A stretch of DNA of 20,952 nt from Chitinispirillales bacterium (lineage in GTDB: Bacteria; Fibrobacterota; Chitinivibrionia; Chitinivibrionales; Chitinispirillaceae): NCBI GenBank assembly GCA_031254445.1, contig JAIRUL010000119.1:1-20952 (forward strand), given 5' to 3'. Position numbers and translations under genes: made by a program. Below, piece by piece: positions 14,089-20,952 of this stretch. Positions within the stretch are counted from its first letter, which is position 1. Every line of letters begins with the position of its first letter. The notes below the pieces were generated by a model. The model ran no database searches and was not told where the DNA came from. It was given only the letters and a program-made list of their open reading frames with translations.

Positions 14089-15903
14089 ATGATAACGGCG
14101 AGCCCCGGCATCTACGAAACCAACACCGCCGCGCAGGCGCCCGCGGAGAGCGAGCCGCTCTCTTTCGACGAAACGGTCAGGCGCGCGCGGATTTTCTGCG
14201 AGTCGCTGCCGCCCGACTTCGCCCACTGCGCGCGCATGCTCGCGGAGCTGCAGACGCGCCTCTCCAAGGGGCGCCTGCACTTTGCCATCCTCGGCCAGTT
14301 CAACCGCGGCAAGAGCACGTTCATCAACGCGCTCCTGCGGATAAAGGCGCTGCCTACCTCCGTGCTGCCGCTCACTTCCGTCCCCACCATCATAGAATAC
14401 GGCGCTAAACAGACGTGCCGGATACGCTTCCTAGACGGGCTCGAAGACGTCATCGTCGCGGACTCCGCCGCCAAGATAGAGAGCGCCCTGCGGCAGTACG
14501 TCGCCGAGGAGAACAACCCCAAAAACCGCCTTCAGGTAAAGGACGCGACCATCACGTGCCCAAGCGACCTGCTCGCAAACGGAACGGCGCTCATCGACAC
14601 GCCCGGCTTCGGCTCCACGCACCTGCACAACACGCAGACCACGCTCGACCTCTTAGCCGAGTGCGACGCCGCGCTCTTCCTCCTCTCCGCCGACCCGCCC
14701 ATGACCCAGACGGAGATGGAGTTCCTGCGCCAAGTCAAGGAGCGCATCCCGAAACTCTTCTTCATCTTAAACAAGGTCGACCTCCTCTCCGAACCGGAAT
14801 TAGAAGAGGTGGACAGGTTCATCCGCGGCATCCTAAGCCGCGAGCTCGGCTTCGACAGCGGCACGGCCCTATACCGCACCTGCGCGATAAAGGGCGAGCG
14901 CGCCGCAAACGAGGAGATGGCCGACAAGGCGTGGGCGCAGAGCGGGCTTGACGCCGTCAAAAAAGAGGTGCTCGGCTTCATGGTGCGCGAGAAGTACTTC
15001 ACGCTCTCCGAGGCGCTCAGCGGCAAGTACCAAGAGATCATCGCCGGCGTAAGAGAGCGCTTAGAGAAAAAACTGAGCGGCAAGCTCACGCCCATAAACG
15101 CCGCGCAGCAGGAGGTGAGCGCCATCACCGGCGCCATCCAATCGCTGAGCTTAGAGCTCGAGTCGCAAGCCAGGAGGTGCGCCGAGGAGAAGGACGAGCT
15201 GATAGCGAAATTCGACGCGCAAGCGCGGGGCGACGCCGGCGGGCACAGCGCGCTCTCCATGGAAAAAGCCCTAAACGCGATACTGAACGGCAAGTACTTC
15301 CCCGAAGAGGCCGCGAGCATCGCCGCGACCATGCTGCCCAAACACGCCGCGGACGCCGGCGCGCGCCTCTTAGCCTCAATGGTAAACTCCGCAAACAAAT
15401 CCGTGCGAACGCTCGCCCTGCACCACACGCTCGCGCTGGCAAACCTGCAAAAGCGCTACGCGGAGCTCCTCGGCGGCGGCGACGGCAACGGGGCCAAACA
15501 ACAAGAGCCGAGCGCGGAAAAATTTATAGCGCAAATAGAGATAAACACGCCCGACGGCGGCGCAGCCTTCGGAAGCGCGGCGTGGGAGACCCCGCAGCCG
15601 CAGATGATGGACATCTTCAAAAAGAAGTCGGTCCGCTTAGACGCCATAAAAGAATTCTACGGGCCGCTCTGCTCCTCCTGCGTGTCCGCGAACATAGAAA
15701 AGGCCGCCAAAGAGGCGCGGGCGCTGGTAGACGCGGCTTGGGAGAAGATGCTGGCCTCGATCCGGGCTTCTTACCAAGAGATGATCGATACGCTCAGGGG
15801 AATACATAGGCAAAAACAAATGGCGGTCGAGAGGGAGAGGGAGGCGGTTAAGGAGGACGTAGCGTTTCTTAAAAAGAAGATTAAGGAGTGCCCCGGCGGC
15901 TGA
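14089..15903 (+). CDS. bacterial dynamin-like GTPase
   Basis: This is a large GTPase of the dynamin superfamily, 604 residues. The GTPase domain near the N-terminus has G1 GQFNRGKST (69-76), a G2 threonine region TSVLPLTSVPT (90-100), G3 DTPGFGS (170-176) and G4 NKVD (228-231). A long, mostly helical remainder follows, with probable coiled coils near 330-385 and at the C-terminus (about 560-600, basic and glutamate-rich). There is no obvious transmembrane segment, so membrane contact would be peripheral. Bacterial relatives remodel or protect membranes, and some take part in phage defence or vesicle release; the role here is not shown by context. The ATG has no recognisable ribosome-binding site. 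It is a single-gene unit: the stop codon lies in its own terminator and tRNA-fMet follows. Confidence 0.88.
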   Translation: MITASPGIYETNTAAQAPAESEPLSFDETVRRARIFCESLPPDFAHCARMLAELQTRLSKGRLHFAILGQFNRGKSTFINALLRIKALPTSVLPLTSVPTIIEYGAKQTCRIRFLDGLEDVIVADSAAKIESALRQYVAEENNPKNRLQVKDATITCPSDLLANGTALIDTPGFGSTHLHNTQTTLDLLAECDAALFLLSADPPMTQTEMEFLRQVKERIPKLFFILNKVDLLSEPELEEVDRFIRGILSRELGFDSGTALYRTCAIKGERAANEEMADKAWAQSGLDAVKKEVLGFMVREKYFTLSEALSGKYQEIIAGVRERLEKKLSGKLTPINAAQQEVSAITGAIQSLSLELESQARRCAEEKDELIAKFDAQARGDAGGHSALSMEKALNAILNGKYFPEEAASIAATMLPKHAADAGARLLASMVNSANKSVRTLALHHTLALANLQKRYAELLGGGDGNGAKQQEPSAEKFIAQIEINTPDGGAAFGSAAWETPQPQMMDIFKKKSVRLDAIKEFYGPLCSSCVSANIEKAAKEARALVDAAWEKMLASIRASYQEMIDTLRGIHRQKQMAVEREREAVKEDVAFLKKKIKECPGG

Positions 15904-15915
15904 CGCCGGGCTTTT
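15892..15915 (+). terminator. terminator of the dynamin-like gene, stop codon in the loop
   Basis: CCCGGCG (15892-15898) pairs with CGCCGGG (15904-15910) around a 5-base loop GCTGA, followed by CTTTT. The TGA stop (15901-15903) forms the end of the loop, so translating ribosomes would reach the hairpin itself. Confidence 0.75.
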
Positions 15916-16011
15916 ATCTTTTGGCTCTTGGCCCCGAGCTATTAATTTTAACGGCAAAATCGACAAAATAACCGAAAAATAAATAAAAAATACTTTTTTC
16001 TCATTAAACTA

Positions 16012-16040
16012 TTGACTTTCAACCAAAAATCACGTATATT
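16012..16040 (+). promoter_or_regulatory. sigma70-type promoter of tRNA-fMet
   Basis: TTGACT (16012-16017), a 17-bp spacer and TATATT (16035-16040) precede the tRNA by about 42 bases. The -35 and the spacing are the same as in the HDOD operon promoter. Confidence 0.8.
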
Positions 16041-16082
16041 TAAGTATCGTTTGGGCCTCAAACGCCCAAAAAGCAGATATAT

Positions 16083-16159
<77 letters not shown>

Positions 16160-16174
16160 ATATTTTGCAGTGCG

Positions 16175-16208
16175 GCGCGCCCCGGTGTCACCGGGGCGCG
16201 CTTTTTTT
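16175..16208 (+). terminator. rho-independent terminator of tRNA-fMet
   Basis: GCGCGCCCCGGTG (16175-16187) and CACCGGGGCGCGC (16189-16201) form a very strong G/C stem with a tight loop, followed at once by seven T (16202-16208). It separates the tRNA from the sensor kinase gene. Confidence 0.93.
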
Positions 16209-16326
16209 GTCGCCGGAAAAAATATCTTATACCGGCTCAGGGGAATTATTATCTTCATTATTATAGCTGCGCAGCCCAAAAAACAGCCCCAACTGCGTAA
16301 ATAAAAGATAACACGAGGTAACGCTA

Positions 16327-19300
16327 ATGCCCGTTTTTGCGCAAACTACCGCCTATACGCGCCCTGCGGCGGCGCGCTTTATGCGCGCGGCGCTTGCCGC
16401 CGCGCTCCTTATCGCGGCCGCGCCGCCCGCGCTCGAAACCTGCGCCGAGGGCGGCGGGCGCAAGCGCCACGCGCCCGAGTCGGAGGAGGGGGCTAAGCCC
16501 CCGTTTACAAGCTATAGGGAAATTCCCGGGGTAACCGAGGGCGAGGCCGCCGCCATCGCGGCGCTGCAGAATAAGTACAAAGACAGCGTCCTCGTCTACG
16601 GGATACTCGAGAGCATAGAGTCTTTCGTCGGGCAAAGCGGCGAGGTCACGGGGTTCGCCGCGCACGTGTGCGCCTATATGTCCACGCTCTTCGGCCTAAG
16701 CATTAAACCCGCCCTCTTAGAGTGGGGCGGCCTGATATCGGGGCTTGAGTCGGGCGCGGTGCTCTTCTCCGGCGACCCGGCGCCCACCGAGAAGCGCAAG
16801 GCGGTTTACCACATGACCTCCGCCATAACCAACCGCGCCATCGTCTACTACAGGCTCGAAGGCAGCGAACCCATATCCAAAATCGCCGCCGAGCGCCCGC
16901 TGCGCTACGGGTTTTTCGAGGGCGCTTCCACGCCCGAGGCGATCCACCAGCTATCGCAGGACGTTTTCGAATCCGCTTTCGCCACCGAGTTCAGCGACGC
17001 AAACGAAATGCTCAAAAGCGGGAAGATAGACGCCTTTTTCGAAGAGTACCCGGCCAAGCCCGTCTTCGACGCTTTCGGCGGCATAACGACCAACATGTTC
17101 CTGCCGCTCATATACGAGCCGGTCTCGCTCTGCACCCAGCTCTCGGATTTCATGCCCATCATCTCCGTCATGGACAAATTCTTGAGCAACGGCGGGCTGA
17201 ATTATTTCGTCAAACTTTACAATGTAGGGCTCGGCGAATACAGCAAGCACAAGATGCTCTCTATGCTGACCGACGAAGAGAAAGCCTACATTAAAAGCAA
17301 CCCGACCGTTGCCTACGCCGCCGAGTACGACAGCTACCCGTCCTCTTTCTACAACGCAAACGAGAAGCAGTGGCAGGGGATATCGCTTGACATCCTGCGC
17401 GAAATAGAGGCGCTCACCGGAATTACATTCAAGATTGCCAATAGCGAACACGCCGCGTTTTCGGAACTTATCGCCATGCTTGAGCGCGGGGAGGTCTCGC
17501 TCATCACCGACCTCGTGCGCACGAAAGAGCGCTTGGGCAGGTTCTTATGGCCGCAGACCACCATACTCCTGAACAGGTACGCGCTCATCTCTAAAGCCGG
17601 CCACCGCAACATCGGCATAAGCGAAGTCCCGAACACAAGCGTGGGCGTGCAAACCGGCACGGCCAACGAGGAGCTCTTTAAGATGTGGTTCCCCGGCCAC
17701 GCAAACGCCTTAGAGTACAAAAGCGCCAACGACCTCTACGACGCCTTAGACCGCGGCGACATAGATATGGCCATGTCGAGCCAAAACGAGGCGCTCGCGG
17801 TGACGAACTACTTAGAGCGCCCGGGGTACAAGGTAAACATCCTCTTCGACCACATCGCCGAATCCTCTTTCGGGTTTAACAAAGACGAGCGCGTGCTGTG
17901 CTCAATCATCGACAAGGCGCTCGGCGAAATAGAGCTCGCGCGCATCACCGACTTGTGGCTGCACAAGACCTACGACTACCGCGTAAAAATAGTGCAGTCG
18001 CGGCAGCCGTTCCTCATAAGCATCTCCGTCCTGCTGATGTGCGTCGTCGGCCTCATGTTCGTCCTGCTAAGGAAAACCCGCAGCACGGAGAAGCGCCTCG
18101 AAGCGCTCGTGGCGGAGCGCACCGTCAAGCTCCAAGACCAGAACAAGTTTATGGAGGCCGTCACCAAAAACTATAAGGGCGTGATATGGTCCGTGGCCGG
18201 GGACGGCTGCATCACGATGTTCAGCGGGCAATACCTCAAAACCATCGGTATCGAATCGTCGTTTCTCGTGGGGAAAAACTTAGACATCGCGCGGCAGAAG
18301 AATAGGCACTTAGACATCATAAGCAATGTGCAAAAGACGTTCAGCGAGGGCCCGCAAGACTGGATGAGCGTGCTTGACGGGCGCACATTCCACACCAACA
18401 CGATGCCCATATACGACGCCGACGGGAAAGTGGTAGGCGTTACCGGCACCACCGACGACATAACCGAAATGGTGAAGCTGAGCCAAGATCTCGAGGCGGC
18501 GCTTGAGGCGGCCAAGAGCGCGAACCGCGCGAAGTCGGCGTTTTTGGCCAACATGAGCCACGAGATACGGACGCCCATGAACAGCATCGTCGGGTTCTCG
18601 GAACTCGCGCTAGACTACGACCTCCCCGAGGAGCCGGCTGAATATTTGTGCAAGATAATGGAAAACTCTACGTGGCTCTTGCAAATAATAAACGACATAC
18701 TAGACGTCTCTAAGATAGAGGCGGGCAAGATGACGCTTGAAAACATCCCGTTCGACCTGCACGAGATGTTCGCGCTCTGCCGCACCGCGACCATGCCGAA
18801 AGCCATGGAGAAAGGGCTGCTCCTGCACTTCTACGCGGAGCCGTTCATCGGCAAGAGGCTCATCGGCGACCAGACGAGGCTTAGGCAGGTGTTCATCAAC
18901 CTCATCTCCAACGCGGTGAAGTTCACAAACATCGGCACGGTAAAGGTCTCGGCCACCATCCTATCGACAGGCGAAGAGGCCATAACCATGCACTTCGAGG
19001 TAAAAGACTCAGGCATCGGCATGACGCCGGAGGAGATGGAGAAAGTGCTCGAACCTTTCGCGCAGGCCGACTACAGCACCACGCGCAAGTACGGCGGCAC
19101 GGGGCTTGGGCTCTCCATCATCAAGAGCATAGTGGATCTCATGGGCGGCGAGCTCTACGTGGAGAGCACCCCCGGCATAGGCAGCAAGTTCAGCTTCGAC
19201 CTCAAGTTCCAAACGATTGACATAAGCGAGGACGACGGCGACGCGCCGGGGCTGTCTCTGAACGACATAGAGAAACCGGCGTTCGAGGGGGAGGTGCTAG

Positions 19301-20247
19301 CCTGCGAAGACAACTCCATGAACCAAGAGGTGATACGCAAGCACCTAGAAAGGGTCGGCCTGCGGCTTGCCGTGGCGGACAACGGCAAGGCGGGCGTAGA
19401 CATAGTTAGGAACCGCGCGGAGAACGGCGAAAGGCCGTTCGACCTGATATTCATGGACATAAACATGCCCATCATGGACGGGCTTGAGGCCGCGGCGCAG
19501 ATATTAGGCATGGGCGTGAAAACCCCCATCGTGGCCATGACCGCCAACGTGATGACAAACGAAAAAGAACTCTACGAAAAGAGCGGCATGCACGACTGCG
19601 TGGGCAAACCCTTTACATCGCAGGAACTGTGGCGCTGCCTGCTCAAGTACCTAAAGCCCACAAACAAGCCAACAAGCGGCGATGCCCCGCAAATCTACGA
19701 CAACGATTTGCTCTTAGAGATGCGCACTATATTCGTAAACGACAATCAGCACAAGTTTAAGGAATTTCAAGGCGCTTTGTCAGGCGGCGACATCCAGAAA
19801 GCGCACAGGATCGCGCACACGCTCAAAAGCAACGCCGGGACAATAGGCAAGCCCGCGCTGCAAGCCGCCGCCGCCGATGCGGAATTTTTCCTGAAAGACG
19901 GAAAAAACGCGCTCGCGCCCAAGCACGTTAGCGCCTTAGAAAAGGAACTTAGCGCGGCGCTTGAAGAGCTCGAACCGCTGCGCGCAAAGGAGCGCGGCAA
20001 CCCCCAAGGCGCAAGCGCCAAGACAGCGCCCCTATCTTCGGCGGCGGAAAACGAGCCTATCGAGTGGATGAACGAACTTGCGTCGCAGTTGCAACGCGGG
20101 AGCCCAAACTGCATGAAGCACAAGGACGCCCTCCGCAAAATCCAAGGCGCCGAAAAACTTATCAAGCAGATGGACGACTTCGATTTCGACGACGCGTTCA
20201 AAACATTCTCCGCCATAAGAGAAAAAATGGAGAGGCGCAATGGATGA
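16327..20247 (+). CDS. hybrid sensor histidine kinase with two periplasmic solute-binding-like domains, PAS, REC and HPt
   Basis: This 1306-residue membrane kinase holds a whole phosphorelay. In order: an export signal (hydrophobic segment about 19-36; a start at M19 is possible), a first divergent periplasmic binding-protein-like domain (about 60-310), a clearer SBP_bac_3 domain (about 320-555), a membrane segment (561-582), a PAS domain (about 610-710), a helical linker, HisKA with H745 in MSHEIRTPMNS, an HK ATPase domain (N862 of the N box, DSGIGM at 894-899, GGTGLGLS from 923), a receiver domain with D1044 in FMDINMP, and an HPt domain with H1164 in AHTLKSNAG. SBP_bac_3 domains usually bind amino acids or similar solutes, so a small soluble ligand is likely sensed. 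GAGG lies 8 nt before the ATG. The end overlaps the next gene by 8 bases, so the diguanylate cyclase is a natural output partner. Confidence 0.93.
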   Translation: MPVFAQTTAYTRPAAARFMRAALAAALLIAAAPPALETCAEGGGRKRHAPESEEGAKPPFTSYREIPGVTEGEAAAIAALQNKYKDSVLVYGILESIESFVGQSGEVTGFAAHVCAYMSTLFGLSIKPALLEWGGLISGLESGAVLFSGDPAPTEKRKAVYHMTSAITNRAIVYYRLEGSEPISKIAAERPLRYGFFEGASTPEAIHQLSQDVFESAFATEFSDANEMLKSGKIDAFFEEYPAKPVFDAFGGITTNMFLPLIYEPVSLCTQLSDFMPIISVMDKFLSNGGLNYFVKLYNVGLGEYSKHKMLSMLTDEEKAYIKSNPTVAYAAEYDSYPSSFYNANEKQWQGISLDILREIEALTGITFKIANSEHAAFSELIAMLERGEVSLITDLVRTKERLGRFLWPQTTILLNRYALISKAGHRNIGISEVPNTSVGVQTGTANEELFKMWFPGHANALEYKSANDLYDALDRGDIDMAMSSQNEALAVTNYLERPGYKVNILFDHIAESSFGFNKDERVLCSIIDKALGEIELARITDLWLHKTYDYRVKIVQSRQPFLISISVLLMCVVGLMFVLLRKTRSTEKRLEALVAERTVKLQDQNKFMEAVTKNYKGVIWSVAGDGCITMFSGQYLKTIGIESSFLVGKNLDIARQKNRHLDIISNVQKTFSEGPQDWMSVLDGRTFHTNTMPIYDADGKVVGVTGTTDDITEMVKLSQDLEAALEAAKSANRAKSAFLANMSHEIRTPMNSIVGFSELALDYDLPEEPAEYLCKIMENSTWLLQIINDILDVSKIEAGKMTLENIPFDLHEMFALCRTATMPKAMEKGLLLHFYAEPFIGKRLIGDQTRLRQVFINLISNAVKFTNIGTVKVSATILSTGEEAITMHFEVKDSGIGMTPEEMEKVLEPFAQADYSTTRKYGGTGLGLSIIKSIVDLMGGELYVESTPGIGSKFSFDLKFQTIDISEDDGDAPGLSLNDIEKPAFEGEVLACEDNSMNQEVIRKHLERVGLRLAVADNGKAGVDIVRNRAENGERPFDLIFMDINMPIMDGLEAAAQILGMGVKTPIVAMTANVMTNEKELYEKSGMHDCVGKPFTSQELWRCLLKYLKPTNKPTSGDAPQIYDNDLLLEMRTIFVNDNQHKFKEFQGALSGGDIQKAHRIAHTLKSNAGTIGKPALQAAAADAEFFLKDGKNALAPKHVSALEKELSAALEELEPLRAKERGNPQGASAKTAPLSSAAENEPIEWMNELASQLQRGSPNCMKHKDALRKIQGAEKLIKQMDDFDFDDAFKTFSAIREKMERRNG

Positions 20248-20952
20248 AATCGTCAAAAACAGCATTCTAATCGTAGACGACGAGAAAACCAACTTAATGA
20301 TACTGACCCGCATACTCGGCGAGAAGTACAACATATTCGCCGCAAAGGACGGGGCTTACGCCATCAAAAAGGCCGCGGAGCTTAAGCCCGACCTAATCAT
20401 GTTAGACATCGTCATGCCCGGCATGAGCGGGTACGAAGTGCTGGCCGCGCTGAAAAAACAAGACGCCACGCGCGAGATACCCGTCATATTCATAACCGGC
20501 CTAACCTCGGCGGAGGAGGAGGAAAAAGCGCTCTCCCTAAGCGCCGTAGACTACATAAACAAACCGTTTAGGCCAAACATCGTGATGCTTAGGGTGCGCA
20601 ACCAGATACGCAACATAAACCAGATACGCACCATAGAACGCCTGAGCATGATAGACCAATTGACCGAAATCGCCAACCGGCGCAGCTTCGACAACCGCCT
20701 AAACCAAGAGTGGCGCAGGGCCATCCGCGAAAAGACGCCGATAAGCCTGCTCATGCTCGACATCGACAAGTTCAAAACCTACAACGACACCTACGGGCAC
20801 CTGCAGGGCGACATAATCCTCCGCGCCGTGGCAAAAGAGATAGAGCGCTCCCTCAAACGCCCCGCCGACTTCGCGGCAAGATGGGGCGGCGAAGAGTTCG
20901 CCGCGCTCTTAGGCAACACCGACGCCCCCGGCGCGCTGAAAGTGGCGGAGCG
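20240..20952 (+). CDS. REC-GGDEF response regulator (diguanylate cyclase), 3'-truncated by window edge
   Basis: A PleD/WspR-like response regulator that makes c-di-GMP from GTP; about 237 residues are visible. The N-terminal receiver (about 8-125) has acidic D13/D14, phospho-acceptor D56 in MLDIVMPGMSG and a conserved lysine in YINKPF. The GGDEF domain follows with D-Q-L-T-E-I-A-N-R-R, LMLDIDKFKTYNDTYGH and an active-site GGEEF at 216-220. An RxxD inhibitory site (RPAD, 207-210) precedes GGEEF by exactly five residues, so product feedback inhibition is expected. The ATG overlaps the kinase gene's end by 8 bases in another frame (translational coupling); a second ATG four bases on is out of frame. 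Activation by phosphate from the kinase's HPt domain is inferred from gene order. Confidence 0.93.
   Translation, partial: MDEIVKNSILIVDDEKTNLMILTRILGEKYNIFAAKDGAYAIKKAAELKPDLIMLDIVMPGMSGYEVLAALKKQDATREIPVIFITGLTSAEEEEKALSLSAVDYINKPFRPNIVMLRVRNQIRNINQIRTIERLSMIDQLTEIANRRSFDNRLNQEWRRAIREKTPISLLMLDIDKFKTYNDTYGHLQGDIILRAVAKEIERSLKRPADFAARWGGEEFAALLGNTDAPGALKVAE

Noticed and set aside
14532..15428. 298-codon open frame on the minus strand opposite the dynamin-like gene
   Set aside because: Ser/Ala-rich shadow translation with no motifs; the plus-strand frame has complete GTPase motifs.

Overview
The window is a GC-rich stretch of bacterial chromosome, probably from an anaerobic Gram-negative (diderm) bacterium. 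The diderm call rests on a membrane-anchored PpiD/SurA-type chaperone, a type IV pilus/type II secretion ATPase and a signal-peptide sensor kinase. A DRTGG plus PHP gene pair of the kind usually found near [FeFe] hydrogenases hints at anaerobic life. Fibrobacterota or a spirochaete would fit; this is a low-confidence impression and no marker gene settles it. I see no rRNA, insertion sequence, integrase or CRISPR array, and no gap without a gene exceeds 300 bases.

Layout. (1) 1-1252, minus: a GspE/PilB-type ATPase, cut by the window edge, with its own strong promoter and four c-di-GMP-binding-type (MshEN) half motifs at its N-terminus. (2) 1406-3287, minus: a visibly A/T-richer two-gene module, an OLD-like AAA ATPase overlapping a DUF4276 (Toprim-like) protein. 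It is lodged directly behind ppiD and is the best candidate here for a defence or otherwise acquired system. (3) 3304-7251, minus: PpiD-like periplasmic PPIase/chaperone and an S41 C-terminal processing protease, both envelope quality control. The protease gene is flanked by two identical 66-bp two-hairpin repeats that run into hexamer tandem arrays. (4) 7513-9842, plus: fabF and murG. (5) 9906-11231, minus: an unusual protein with a repetitive acidic/proline-rich region carrying six SGVFE motifs, ending in an intact glyoxalase/VOC domain. (6) 11519-13562, plus: HDOD, DRTGG and PHP genes, one operon behind a near-consensus promoter. (7) 13615-13956, minus: a small DUF2934 protein with a Lys/Ala/Pro tail. 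(8) 14089-15903, plus: a dynamin-like GTPase with its stop codon inside its terminator hairpin. (9) 16012-16208: initiator tRNA-fMet as a complete unit with promoter and terminator. (10) 16327-20952, plus: a 1306-residue hybrid sensor kinase with all phosphorelay stations, overlapping a REC-GGDEF diguanylate cyclase that runs off the window.

Two threads link the genes. The relay kinase and diguanylate cyclase at the right end could make c-di-GMP, and the ATPase at the left end carries sequence of the kind that binds c-di-GMP; that link is inferred. Recurrent hairpin-plus-hexamer elements lie in intergenic spaces next to the 3' ends of minus-strand genes. The three clearest promoters share the form TTGACA/T, 17-bp spacer, TATATT/TACAAT, so the main sigma factor seems to recognise an ordinary sigma70-type promoter.
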